Origin: Caulobacter radicis
GTDB lineage: Bacteria; Pseudomonadota; Alphaproteobacteria; Caulobacterales; Caulobacteraceae
Assembly: GCF_003094615.1 (NCBI RefSeq)
Contig: NZ_QDKO01000042.1
Span: forward strand, 62,001 to 126,000
Length of the DNA: 64,000 nt
Reading direction: 5' to 3'
A model generated the notes under the pieces. That model did not search any database. It saw only the letters and a program-made list of their open reading frames with translations, and was not told the DNA's origin. Shown piece by piece: positions 44,739 to 53,350 of the stretch (the stretch's first letter is position 1; each line of letters starts with the position of its first letter). A program made the position numbers and the translations under genes.

Positions 44739-45193
44739 TGACCCAGCTTGCTCCTGAAGGCCAGCTGGAGCTGATCTCCTTTGAGATCGGCGGCCAGGAG
44801 TTCTGCATCGATATTCGCGTGGTTCGCGAGATCCGTGGGTGGACGCCAGCCACCGCCATCCCACAGACACCAGGCTATGTTCACGGGGTCATCAACCTGC
44901 GCGGCGCGGTGATGCCGGTCCTGGACCTGCGAGAACGCCTTGGCCTTGGTCGAACCGATCCCGCGTCCAGACATGTGATCGTTGTCGTTCAGCACGACAA
45001 TAGGATGGCCGGACTTGTTGTCGACGCGGTCCAGGAAACCTTCATGGTCGAGGCGAGCTTGTTGCAGGCTCCCCCGCCCTTGGGCGCGCGAACGGATGAC
45101 CTTTTCGTCGATGCGATCATCCCCCTGGACGGTCGAATGCTCAGTCGCCTGGTGGTGGGCGCGCTCCTGCCCACCACGCGACAGGCGGCCTGA
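44738..45193 (+). CDS. cheW: CheW chemotaxis coupling protein
   Basis: 151 residues from ATG 44738 (TGATG overlap with the receptor stop). The core ELISFEIGGQEFCIDIRVVREIRGWTPATAIPQTPGYVHGVINLRGAVMPVLDLRERLGL is a complete CheW fold, followed by GLVVDAVQETFMV. It bridges receptors and the CheA kinase. No cheA gene lies in this operon, so it must work with a CheA made elsewhere. Confidence 0.95.
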   Translation: MTQLAPEGQLELISFEIGGQEFCIDIRVVREIRGWTPATAIPQTPGYVHGVINLRGAVMPVLDLRERLGLGRTDPASRHVIVVVQHDNRMAGLVVDAVQETFMVEASLLQAPPPLGARTDDLFVDAIIPLDGRMLSRLVVGALLPTTRQAA

Positions 45194-45229
45194 AGATGAA
45201 CCCGATACTCGGCCTGCCCCCTCTTCTGC

Positions 45230-45249
45230 CCCCCCGCCGCGGCGGGGGG
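45230..45249. repeat. Perfect 20-bp GC palindrome
   Basis: The 20 bases are pure G and C and read identically on both strands (CCCCCCGCCG then CGGCGGGGGG), with a further GGCGCC nearby. It sits just after cheW and inside the alternative, longer reading of the next small gene, which argues for the shorter start there. It may act as an mRNA hairpin limiting read-through. Confidence 0.7.
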
Positions 45250-45279
45250 CGAGGCGCCCCGCCCCCCTGCCGCTGCGCC

Positions 45280-45513
45280 ATGGTTGATCATGATCTGAGC
45301 GCCCTGGAGAGCCTGACCATGGTTCTGGCTTCAATCCTCATGGGCGAGCGGCCAGACGCCTTCGCCCGGGCCCTCCAGCTTGAGTACGGGCGCCAGGCCA
45401 TGGCGCAGGACACCCAGCAGCAAGATCTGCCCGCTCTCGTGGCCACGCTATTGGCCCAGCTTGTCGACCATGCCGATCACTTGCGTGATGCGATGGAGGA
45501 GGGAAGACCATGA
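45280..45513 (+). CDS. Small hypothetical protein between CheW and PAS receptor
   Basis: 77 residues from ATG 45280. A longer start at 45196 would add 28 residues encoded by the GC palindrome (Pro/Arg/Gly-rich) and is less likely. The protein is helical in appearance (DHDLSALESLTMVLASILMGERPDAFARALQLEYG). Its TGA overlaps the start of the PAS receptor (ATGA), so it is translated with that gene. Family unknown; a receptor-accessory role is possible. Confidence 0.55.
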   Translation: MVDHDLSALESLTMVLASILMGERPDAFARALQLEYGRQAMAQDTQQQDLPALVATLLAQLVDHADHLRDAMEEGRP

Positions 45514-47192
45514 CATTCCAATTGCGCGGCGCTTCAGGCGAACGGGCTACCTTGGAGGCCCTCGATCGCTCACTTGCTATTATCGAGTTTGACCCACAGG
45601 GGACGATCCTGGCGGCAAACCGCAATTTCTGCGCCGCGCTAGGATACAGTCTCAGCGAGATTAGGGGGCGGCACCACAGCCTTTTCGTTGACCCAGCCTT
45701 CGCCAAGACCGTCGACTACGCTGCGTTCTGGACCAAGCTCGGTCGAGGTGAATTTGACGCACAAGAGTATCTTCGCATCGGCAAGGGGGGCACTGAGGTT
45801 TGGATCCAGGCGTCCTACAATCCGGTTCGCAACGCGCGAGGCGTAGTGAGCAAGGTCGTAAAGGTGGCGACCGTCATCACGGCTGAAAAGTTGAGGAACA
45901 TCGATTTCGAAGGCAAGCTCAACGCCATCTCCCGGGCCCAGGCCGTCATTGAGTTCACGCCGGACGGAGAAGTCCTCACCGCCAATGACAACTTCCTCAG
46001 GACGCTCGGCTATGAGCTTTCGGAAATCCAGGGCAAGCACCATCGGATGTTCGTGGAGCCTGACTATGGCCGCTCACCAAGTTACGAGGACTTTTGGCGC
46101 AGGCTCAACGTCGGCGAGTTCATCGCCGCAGAGTTCAAACGTCGAGGCAAGAACGGCAGAGACGTTTGGATCCAAGCCTCATATAACCCGATCTTCGATC
46201 AGAGCGGACGCATCCTTAAGATCGTCAAGTTCGCCACCGACATAACCGGAAGGGTGGAGGCCGTTGACAAGATCGCCGCAGGGCTCGACCAACTGGCGCG
46301 CAACAATCTGGCCTATCGTATCCAAGGGCCTGTCGAGGCCGCGTACGAGAAGGTGCGCGCCGACTTCAACGCCACCTGCGACACGCTCGAGGACACGATA
46401 TCATCGATCCTTGCCTCGACCGGGCAGGTCAATGGCGGGGCCCGCGAAATCTCCACCGCGTCGCATGACCTTGCTCGCCGCACCGAGCAGCAGGCCGCTA
46501 GCCTCGAGCAAACCGCCGCGGCCCTGAGCCAGATCACAGCCACCGTGAAACGCAGCGCTGAAAGCGCCAAGCAGGCCTTCAGCGCGGCCTCACAAGCGCG
46601 CAATGAAGCTCACAGGTCCAGCCAGGTGGTCCGCGAGGCCATGTCGGCGATGGACGAGATCGAGGGCTCGTCACGACAGATCACCCAGATCATCGCGGTA
46701 ATCGACGAGATCGCCTTTCAGACCAATCTTCTGGCCCTCAATGCCGGAGTCGAGGCGGCTCGGGCCAATGAGGCTGGCAGGGGTTTCGCCGTGGTCGCAT
46801 CCGAGGTCCGCGCTTTGGCGCAACGCTCCGCCGAAGCCGCCAAAGAGATCAAGATCTTGATCGGCAGATCGACCGCCCAGGTCGAACGCGGCGTCAAGCT
46901 GGTGGACGAGACTGGGGCGGCCTTGACCGGCATCGTCGCCAAGGTCACCGAAATCGACAGCCTCATCTCGGAAATCGCCTCGTCGTCTCATGAGCAGGCC
47001 ACGGGCCTCGCCGAGGTCAATGTGGCCGTCAATCACATGGACCAGATGACCCAGCAGAATGCCGCCATGGTGGAGGAGGCCACCGCCGCCGCGACCAGCC
47101 TCAGCACCGAAGCGCATGAACTCTCCAGGCTGGTTGGGCAGTTCCAGGTGGAAAGTGGTCCCTTCGCCGCGCCGGCCCGTCAGACTGCGTAG
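45510..47192 (+). CDS. Soluble PAS-PAS chemoreceptor
   Basis: 560 residues with no membrane segment. Two PAS domains with PAC-like ends (about residues 18-130 and 140-250) both contain the motif WIQASYNP. Each starts with a variant of IEFDPQG/IEFTPDG...ANxNF...LGYxLSEI. The signalling domain has the tip EIAFQTNLLALNAGVEAARANEAGRGFAVVASEVRALAQRSAEAAKEIK. It resembles BdlA/Aer-type cytoplasmic receptors that sense redox state or small molecules through PAS cofactors. There is no WxxF tail (ends RQTA), so it depends on other receptors for CheR/CheB access. Confidence 0.94.
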   Translation: MTFQLRGASGERATLEALDRSLAIIEFDPQGTILAANRNFCAALGYSLSEIRGRHHSLFVDPAFAKTVDYAAFWTKLGRGEFDAQEYLRIGKGGTEVWIQASYNPVRNARGVVSKVVKVATVITAEKLRNIDFEGKLNAISRAQAVIEFTPDGEVLTANDNFLRTLGYELSEIQGKHHRMFVEPDYGRSPSYEDFWRRLNVGEFIAAEFKRRGKNGRDVWIQASYNPIFDQSGRILKIVKFATDITGRVEAVDKIAAGLDQLARNNLAYRIQGPVEAAYEKVRADFNATCDTLEDTISSILASTGQVNGGAREISTASHDLARRTEQQAASLEQTAAALSQITATVKRSAESAKQAFSAASQARNEAHRSSQVVREAMSAMDEIEGSSRQITQIIAVIDEIAFQTNLLALNAGVEAARANEAGRGFAVVASEVRALAQRSAEAAKEIKILIGRSTAQVERGVKLVDETGAALTGIVAKVTEIDSLISEIASSSHEQATGLAEVNVAVNHMDQMTQQNAAMVEEATAAATSLSTEAHELSRLVGQFQVESGPFAAPARQTA

Positions 47193-47205
47193 CCTGGAGG
47201 CTTTC

Positions 47206-47637
47206 ATGAACGTCAAAGCTGAAACCCGCGGCCCCGATCCTATCGACATTTTTGTCGGAACGCGCGTGCGTGTGCGCCGAAAAGCGCTCGGAATCACCCA
47301 GGAGAAATTGGGCGACAGGCTAGGTTTGACCTTTCAGCAGATCCAAAAGTACGAGCGCGGCGCCAATCGCATAAGCGCCTCAAAGCTGTATGCGATCGCA
47401 AGGGCGCTGGGTGTGCCGGTGGCGTTCTTCTTCGACGGCTTGGTTGATCCGGCGGGGAGCCGTGAGGATGGTGAACGCCAAACCCAATCGGCGAGGATGG
47501 TCATGGACTTTATGGCCTCATCGGAAGGTGTGGAACTGGCTGAGCATTTTCCGCAAATCCGACGGGGTTCGATCCGGCGACTTCTTCTCGATCTTGTAAA
47601 AGCGATGATCGCCGACGGTGACGAGACCGCAGACTGA
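47206..47637 (+). CDS. XRE-family regulator at the end of the chemoreceptor operon
   Basis: 143 residues from ATG 47206 with ribosome site TGGAGG. A helix-turn-helix of the Cro/CI type spans about residues 18-72 (VGTRVRVRRKALGITQEKLGDRLGLTFQQIQKYERGANRISASKLYAIARALG). The C-terminal 70 residues are of unknown function (ARMVMDFMASSEGVELAEHFPQI). It follows the PAS receptor by 13 bases and is probably co-transcribed. Proteins of this type with the RVRRKALGITQEKLG start are common in Caulobacter and related genera. Confidence 0.9.
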   Translation: MNVKAETRGPDPIDIFVGTRVRVRRKALGITQEKLGDRLGLTFQQIQKYERGANRISASKLYAIARALGVPVAFFFDGLVDPAGSREDGERQTQSARMVMDFMASSEGVELAEHFPQIRRGSIRRLLLDLVKAMIADGDETAD

Positions 47638-47889
47638 ACGCGCCAGTTGCGCAGCGCCCATGGCACCGCGTCCTGCGCGCCTCTTCTAAGCAGCCCGCCC
47701 TCCTGTTTGGCCCGCCATCACGGGAGTAAGCCAGCCCGAAGGCGTCAAGCCAGCGCTTCGAGCGAGCCACACGACAGCTGAGGCGAGCACCGCATTGACG
47801 TAGTGGCGCCACTTCCATCGAAGATTTTTCTCTAGACTGCAGGCGCTGACGAGCGCGGCCGCCAACTTCCGAGAAGGGTGGCCGCATCG

Positions 47890-48822
47890 TCAAATCTGCG
47901 CGCCCGCAGGTTTGTTGTGATCCGGTCCGACGTCTCTGCGTTTTCGTGCGATGCGCCACATAAAGAAGATGATGCCGCAGACAAAGAACAGCGTGCAGAA
48001 GATGCTTCCCTCCGGGCCATCCGCGCCACCGGTGAGAAAGTCCGTTCCGGCTGGGGCCAGCGAGACGATGAGCGCGGGCACGCCCGCGTCTAGGCCGGTG
48101 ACCGGCACGTCGAAGCCGGTGGCTATTATCCAGTTCCATCCCACGTGCCACCCCATCACACCCCAAATGTTGTTGGATGAGATTGACCACGCGCTCGCGA
48201 AGAGAGCGAAAAGCAGAGTATTGCCGGTGACGAGCCAGGGCTGACCCCGGGAGAAATGCATCAGCGTAAAGGTAAGCGACGATAACAGGACGGCAACGAT
48301 GAGGTTCGTGCGGCGTGTGATGACTGAGGTGAGCCATCCACGGAAAATGATTTCTTCGATGCTGGCTTGAACGAGGAAACCTACGAAGAGGCCAGCCATT
48401 GCGATGATTGCGCCAGAGAACTGAGCGGCCGGAAACAGTGCGCCAGGTTCGTAGGCGCCGGCCAACCAGATACAGGCTATCATTGCCGACGGCATGACTA
48501 CACCAACAACCAGGCCGCCATAGAATCCTTGCGCCGCACCGTCTCTCGTAAGACCGATTGTGCCGGCGTTCCGCCGCTCGACGACGGCTATCCATGCGGC
48601 AACGGCGAGCAGCCAGGTGATGAAGGATACAAACAGCATCGCCGTGAGGCCTTGGGCGCCGACGAAATCGCCTTGTGCATCCACAAAGCCGAACCGATCA
48701 AGAAAAAGCGCGGACGGAATCTCGGTGGCGATCGCGAGGGCGATGCAGATGACGGGAGTGAGAAGCGCCCATGGAAGCCAGCCGCGCGCCGGTGATGTGC
48801 TGTAAATGGTTCTGAGGTTCAT
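47890..48822 (-). CDS. CPBP-family intramembrane endopeptidase
   Basis: 310 residues with about eight membrane segments. The motif EEIIFRG (Glu-156/157, Arg-161), the second motif HFSRG (His-189) and the third WGVMGWHVGWNW match the CPBP/Rce1 intramembrane protease family (ABI). Such enzymes process membrane or prenylated peptides, or mature bacteriocins; the bacterial substrates are mostly unknown. Its start overlaps the stop of the broken cupin gene (ATGA), so the two were a coupled pair. Confidence 0.9.
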   Translation of the reverse strand: MNLRTIYSTSPARGWLPWALLTPVICIALAIATEIPSALFLDRFGFVDAQGDFVGAQGLTAMLFVSFITWLLAVAAWIAVVERRNAGTIGLTRDGAAQGFYGGLVVGVVMPSAMIACIWLAGAYEPGALFPAAQFSGAIIAMAGLFVGFLVQASIEEIIFRGWLTSVITRRTNLIVAVLLSSLTFTLMHFSRGQPWLVTGNTLLFALFASAWSISSNNIWGVMGWHVGWNWIIATGFDVPVTGLDAGVPALIVSLAPAGTDFLTGGADGPEGSIFCTLFFVCGIIFFMWRIARKRRDVGPDHNKPAGAQI

Positions 48823-49218
48823 ACCCGCAGACTGAAGCGGGTCGCGGTCCAGTTATAGAACGATCGTGTGCGTTCACTCCCACTGACGCAGGGCGGCGGT
48901 TTCGGGCTCGCCGCTGTTGGCGCGCCAGAAGGTTCGATGAGCAAAAGCTCCACTTCGCGTCTCGCGTGCGGGCGGTGTTCCTCGCCCCTCGGGACGACGA
49001 AAAGGTCTCCGGGCCCAAGCGTGATGCCCGCAGCTCTATTTCAAGTTCACCCTGTAGAACAAAGAAAAGTTCGTCGTGTCAGCGTGCGTGTGCCAAGCGT
49101 ACTGGCCCAGGAATTTGACGATCATGATGTCATAGTCGTTGAGCGTCGCGACCGTTCGCGGCGCCCAATGGTCCAAGACCATGGCGAGTTTCTGCGTGAG
49201 GCTGATCTTGTTCTTCAT
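48819..49218 (-). pseudogene. Cupin-domain gene with two frameshifts
   Basis: Reading from ATG 49218, MKNKISLTQKLAMVLDHWAP is followed by VATLNDYDIMIVKFLGQYAWHTHADT in one frame. DELFFVLQGELEIELR continues in the next, then GITLGPGDLFVVPRGEEHRP with HARREVELLLIEPSG in a third, ending at a TGA that overlaps the CPBP start. Two single-base deletions (near 49077 and 49036) are enough to explain this. Joined, it is a complete small cupin of about 130 residues with the metal motif HTHAD...E. Either a recent pseudogene or a sequence error. Confidence 0.7.
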
Positions 49219-49241
49219 CTTATGGAGACTGAGGGCGCGCC

Positions 49242-50048
49242 TCATACCGGTCTAGGACGATTGAGCCGTTGCCATTGCGCCGGCGTCAGGCCGTAGGCGC
49301 TCCGAAAGTGTCGCGTCAGGTGGCTCTGGTCAGAAAATCCGCTGGCAGCGGCGATTTCTGCAAGCGGGGTCCTGCCGTTCATCATGGCTCGCGCTGTGTC
49401 GAGGCGGCGGAAGATCAGATAGCGATATGGGCTGACGCCCAGCAGCGCTCGGAATCCGCGCGAGAGCTGCCAACGATCCTGCCCGCTGACGCGTTCGAGA
49501 TCATCAAGTCGGACATTGCTGTCCGGGTGGGCGTCTATGAATGCGCGCGCCAGCGCCACCGCCTGGAAATCCACGCGCCGGTGATACGTCTGTTCACTCC
49601 CAAGCTCTGACAGCGCCTCCGCGAGGTCGAGCATGGCCTGATCATACTCCAGGCCACAGAGGTCTTGGTTGAGATCACCAATAAGGGCCGTGGCGGCCGC
49701 GTGCAGCCGCGCGTCGTCAGATACGCCCTCGGCAAGGAACGGAAGGGCGCGTCCGCCGAGAGCCTGCTGAAGCGCGGATGGTGCAACGCTGGCGCTCCGG
49801 TACCGGAAGTGTCGCCCGTCCCCGGCGTGACCGTCATGAAGCTCATCCGGATGGAGAACGACGATCTGACCGGGCACCGAATGACGCCGTGATCCGCGGT
49901 AGGAGAAGCTCTGCACCCCCGCGACGGTTATGGCGATGGCGTATGTGTCGTGCCGATGTGGACCGTAGGCCGCCCCGTTGAGGGACGCTTCAAACCGCTC
50001 GAAATCACCCGGCGCCCGTACTATCCAGCTAGTTTCGTCAAACGACAT
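49242..50048 (-). CDS. AraC-family regulator with cupin N-terminus
   Basis: 268 residues from ATG 50048, preceded by GGAG. The N-terminal sugar-binding cupin (PHRHDTYAIAITVAGVQSFSYRGSRR, GQIVVLHPDELHDGHAG) is of the AraC_binding type found in ligand-dependent regulators. Two helix-turn-helix motifs are at the C-terminus (VRLDDLERVSGQDRWQLSRGFRALLGVSPYRYLI and LAEIAAASGFSDQSHLTRHFRSAYGLTPAQW). It is oriented away from the STN protein gene and toward the broken cupin and CPBP genes. Confidence 0.92.
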   Translation of the reverse strand: MSFDETSWIVRAPGDFERFEASLNGAAYGPHRHDTYAIAITVAGVQSFSYRGSRRHSVPGQIVVLHPDELHDGHAGDGRHFRYRSASVAPSALQQALGGRALPFLAEGVSDDARLHAAATALIGDLNQDLCGLEYDQAMLDLAEALSELGSEQTYHRRVDFQAVALARAFIDAHPDSNVRLDDLERVSGQDRWQLSRGFRALLGVSPYRYLIFRRLDTARAMMNGRTPLAEIAAASGFSDQSHLTRHFRSAYGLTPAQWQRLNRPRPV

Positions 50049-50562
50049 GCTACTCCACCCCCTGCAGACGTGAGTCGATGGGTGTTCGCGAAGATCATAA
50101 GGCAAAACGGACGGCCCGCAGCGGCCTAGCAGATCAGAGTCCGCATTGGGTCGTGAGCGGGAAATAGAAACCGCTCCGAAAGCAGACATCCGACGTGCCA
50201 ATAGCCTGGCGCGGACTGACCAATCCGCGCGGCGCTGACCGTCCAGTTGGCTGGTGTCCTGTACTGCCGACGCCCGCGCGGCGCGCGAGTCCGCGACGCA
50301 ATCGGTGAGCGCGGCGGCGTTAAGCCTTTGCAGCCTCCTAAAAAATGTCCTGCCCCAGCGGCAAAGCAATCCTTGCAAAACTTTCACGTCTTCAAACGCG
50401 ATACTGATATATCAAATTAAGAAATCGGAATATCGTTCTACACTTTTCCTCAATGAATCGATTTTCCACCAGACTACGCTCCAAGTTTGGTTGCAGGTCC
50501 GATGCGAGGAGGAGGCGCGCCGATGGCGATAGACGCCAGTATGTTCATCAAGGATTTCTGCA
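50049..50562. other. Gap between AraC regulator and STN protein
   Basis: 514 bases. 50385-50480 is AT-rich and lies just upstream of the STN gene, so it probably contains its promoter. AAGGA precedes ATG 50563 at a suitable distance. A short frame across the region has no coding character. Confidence 0.45.
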
Positions 50563-51159
50563 ATGCGTTTCCTGGCTGTCCTGATAGTGGTTTTTGGAGC
50601 TTCAGCCGGGAGCGCTTGGCAGATGCCGGCCCTCGCGCAATCGACCTCACAGCCGTGCGTCAATGAATCTCTCGACATCGACATTCGTGCGCAACCCATG
50701 GAGGCTGCGCTTCGCGATCTGTCTCGTCAGACGCACTGTCCGATTTCTGGAACAACCCACAGCCGAGGCCTCACCAGCAACGCCGTTCGAGGCGTCTACA
50801 CCCCGATGGAGGCGCTCAAAGCCTTGGTTGAGAACCAGGGCATGAGCGCGCGCGCCATAAGACAGGGCTTTTCAGTGACGCGGGCGACGTCACACGCCGC
50901 TGCCACGCCGCGATACAACTGCCAGAACGATTCCATCGAAATCCGCATCGCCGCCATGCCTCTTGAGGATGCGCTGAACGCCCTGTCCGACGCGACCCAC
51001 TGCCCTATCTCGCGGTCGTTTGCCGTCAACGGTCTGCGGTCCCGGTCGGTAAGCGGCAGCTTTACGCCGTCCCAGGCGCTGCAGGCCATGTTGCTCGGCA
51101 CGGGCCTCCAGGGGCAGGTGATCCGTCAGGGGTTGACGGTCGTACCGGGTCCGCGCTGA
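50563..51159 (+). CDS. Free-standing periplasmic protein made of two STN domains
   Basis: 198 residues. A signal peptide ends near MPALAQ (residue 26). The mature protein is two copies of a secretin/TonB short N-terminal (STN) domain: residues about 33-108 (SLDIDIRAQPMEAALRDLSRQTHCPIS...YTPMEALKALVENQGM) and 118-198 (SIEIRIAAMPLEDALNALSDATHCPIS...FTPSQALQAMLLGTGL). Each copy has a Cys just before its first strand and another in THCPIS, suggesting a conserved disulfide per domain. In known proteins STN domains are fused to TonB receptors, FecR-like partners or secretins. A protein of STN domains alone is unusual and may compete for or relay signals. No anti-sigma gene is adjacent. Confidence 0.85.
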   Translation: MRFLAVLIVVFGASAGSAWQMPALAQSTSQPCVNESLDIDIRAQPMEAALRDLSRQTHCPISGTTHSRGLTSNAVRGVYTPMEALKALVENQGMSARAIRQGFSVTRATSHAAATPRYNCQNDSIEIRIAAMPLEDALNALSDATHCPISRSFAVNGLRSRSVSGSFTPSQALQAMLLGTGLQGQVIRQGLTVVPGPR

Positions 51160-51579
51160 CCTGCGCGTTGGAGGTCGTGGAGCGCCGCCGCGCGCCTTGA
51201 TGCCGAGCGACAGCCTCGAGAGGCCGACGCCGAGCCCTGCCTCTCAGTCGGCCTTTTCAAGACGGTTGACTATGCGCGCGTCATTGTCGGGACGACAACT
51301 GAAGTCGTCACTTTCAGAGTTTACGCTGGCTGTTTCGGGCGGCGGTGGCGTCGTGAAGCCGGGCTGAACCGGTTCAAAGTGCGCCAAAGCCCCCCCAAAC
51401 TACGCAGCCACGTAGCGGCTAACGCCAGGGAGGAACTCGGCTCATCCTTGCGTAGCGACGTCGCGTCCACCAAACATCAGGCGCCCGTGGCGAACCTGCT
51501 GGCATGACGACAAGCGCTTGCCCCCATTTACTAAACGCCTCGTTTTTCGCAGGACGTGCGCGCCGTCGAAAGGGATGTC
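51160..51579. other. Gap between STN protein and glycerate kinase
   Basis: 420 bases between two convergent genes. GACGAC-N7-GTCGTC at 51291-51309 could be a terminator for the STN gene, with a weak T-run after it. No credible gene. Confidence 0.4.
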
Positions 51580-52371
51580 TCATAGACTGACATCTAAGCT
51601 GCGCGATGCATCAAGCCGAACGGACAGATCCGCGCGAGCGGGCATTTCAGACCAGATATGGCGGGTCAGCCGTTCATAGTGGCTGACGAAGCGAGCAAGA
51701 CGCGGCCCGTCCATGGCGCCGCCCAATCCGCCGGCTTTGTGCTGCAGCGCTTCTTCTTGCTCAGTGCGCCAGCGCAGGACTGTCGGCCAATTCGGCGGTA
51801 TCATCAGCGTCAGCGCGTCAATCTTCTCAAACAGAGCACGATAGGCGCCGCCAAGCGCGGCATTGACATAGCAGCGCCATACGCCATCCGGATCCTCGTT
51901 GGCTTCCAGTAGATTGACGGGTGCGGCCAGCGCCTCCACATCCTGCGGCGCCGCCCCTACGCACCAGCCTTCGAAGATCAGCAGTTCGCTGTCGCGCGGC
52001 GCGCGCGGCCACACCGCCATTGGGGCGCGGTCGTCGACCGCCTTGTCGAAGCGCGGTAGCAATGCGGGCTCGCCAGCCGACAACGCCGCGATCGTTTCAA
52101 CGCCCAGCCCGACATCGTGGGTGCCGGGCACGCCGCGAGTCTCAAAAAGAGGATGCACCTCGCGCGCCAGCCGGCGTCGCTCAGACTGCGTGAGGTAGAT
52201 ATCGTCCAGCGACAGCACAGCACTGCGCGGGAAGCGCCCGGAAAGTCGTGCGGCGATTGTGGACTTGCCGCTGCCTTGCGCCGCGCAAAGCCCCAGCACC
52301 AAGGGCTTGGCGTGCCGACGCCGCGCGAGTCGGTCCGCGATCAGCGCGGCAATGGGTTCTTCAGGCGACAC
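51580..52371 (-). CDS. Glycerate 3-kinase-like P-loop kinase
   Basis: 263 residues from GTG 52371, which overlaps the hydroxyacid dehydrogenase stop by 11 bases. Walker A is AAQGSGKST (residues 30-38). AVLSLDDIYLT, HPLFETRGVPGTHD and LIFEGWCVGA match the plant-type D-glycerate 3-kinase family (phosphoribulokinase/uridine-kinase superfamily). It would phosphorylate D-glycerate to 3-phosphoglycerate. An upstream in-frame ATG at 52539 lies inside the dehydrogenase gene and its extra residues lack conservation. It is the last gene of the AKR-dehydrogenase-kinase operon. Confidence 0.88.
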   Translation of the reverse strand: MSPEEPIAALIADRLARRRHAKPLVLGLCAAQGSGKSTIAARLSGRFPRSAVLSLDDIYLTQSERRRLAREVHPLFETRGVPGTHDVGLGVETIAALSAGEPALLPRFDKAVDDRAPMAVWPRAPRDSELLIFEGWCVGAAPQDVEALAAPVNLLEANEDPDGVWRCYVNAALGGAYRALFEKIDALTLMIPPNWPTVLRWRTEQEEALQHKAGGLGGAMDGPRLARFVSHYERLTRHIWSEMPARADLSVRLDASRSLDVSL

Positions 52372-53332
52372 GGTCCGCAGGCTCCTCTCCTCGGAAGAAG
52401 GCCTCGAGATTGGCGGCGGCGCGCATCCCCATCGCCGAGCGGGCCTCAATCGTGGCGCTGCCGAGATGCGGCAACAGCACCGCGCGCGGATGGGCCAGCA
52501 GTTGCGGATGCACCGCCGGTTCGTGCTCATAAACATCAAGGCCGACGGCCGCGATCCTCCCCACAGTCAGCGCTCCGGCCAGGGCCGCTTCGTCGATCAC
52601 CGATCCGCGCGCGGTGTTCACCACGACCGCATGCGGCTTCATCGCCGCCAGCAACGCCGCATCGACCAGATGGTGGGTGTCGTCACCGCCAGGCACGTGC
52701 AGAGAGAGGATGTCGCATTCGGCGGCCAACGCTTGAGGCGAAGCCGCGCGGCTAGCGCCCAGCGCCGCCTCCACGTCGGGGGACGCGGGCGTTCGACTGG
52801 CGTAACGGACCCGCAGTCCCAGCCCCCGCGCCTTGGCGGCGGTCGCCTGGGCAATTCGGCCAAAGCCCACCAGTCCCAACGTCCGCCCCGCCAATCCCTG
52901 TCCGATGAGGTGCGACGGGCGCCAGCCGCTCCAGGCCCCGGCGCGTAGCTCGCGTTCACCCTCGCTAGCGCGGCGGCTGGCCATCAGCATCAGCAGGATG
53001 GCGATTTCCGCTGTCGCTTCGGTCAGCACGTCGGGCGTGTTGGTAACGACGACGCCTGCGGCGCGCGCCGCATCGAGATCGATATGGTCAACGCCCGCGC
53101 CGTAGTTCGCTATGATCCGCACGCGGCGACCGGGAGCGGCCAGCAGGGCCGCATCGATACTGTCGGTGATCGTCGGCATCAGCGCGTCGTAATCCGCCAT
53201 GGCGCGCGCCAGTCCCTCCGCCCCGAGCGGTCGATCATCGGCGCTGAGCGTGGTGCGCCAGGCTGCGGCGAGGTGCTGTTCCACCGGGTCGGGCAGGCGG
53301 CGAGTGACGCACAGCGAAGGCATGTCGGTCAT
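52361..53332 (-). CDS. D-2-hydroxyacid dehydrogenase (glyoxylate/hydroxypyruvate reductase type)
   Basis: 323 residues. The NAD(P) motif is LGLVGFGRIAQA (about residues 152-163). Catalytic residues fit Arg-242 (NTARGSVID), Glu-271 (EHEP) and His-289 (LLPHLGSAT). The family reduces glyoxylate or hydroxypyruvate to glycolate or glycerate. Coupling with the glycerate kinase (11-base overlap) points to hydroxypyruvate or tartronate-semialdehyde metabolism feeding glycerate. It lies 18 bases after the aldo/keto reductase in the same operon. Confidence 0.9.
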   Translation of the reverse strand: MTDMPSLCVTRRLPDPVEQHLAAAWRTTLSADDRPLGAEGLARAMADYDALMPTITDSIDAALLAAPGRRVRIIANYGAGVDHIDLDAARAAGVVVTNTPDVLTEATAEIAILLMLMASRRASEGERELRAGAWSGWRPSHLIGQGLAGRTLGLVGFGRIAQATAAKARGLGLRVRYASRTPASPDVEAALGASRAASPQALAAECDILSLHVPGGDDTHHLVDAALLAAMKPHAVVVNTARGSVIDEAALAGALTVGRIAAVGLDVYEHEPAVHPQLLAHPRAVLLPHLGSATIEARSAMGMRAAANLEAFFRGEEPADRVA

Positions 53333-53350
53333 GAGGCGTCGATCCTGAGG

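Noticed and set aside
47560..47580. GGTTCGATCC resembling a tRNA T-loop
   Set aside because: It lies inside the XRE regulator coding sequence and no acceptor, D or anticodon arm can be built around it.
50254..50532. 92-codon frame upstream of the STN protein
   Set aside because: Half lies in AT-rich promoter-like DNA, codon use is atypical and there is no ribosome site.
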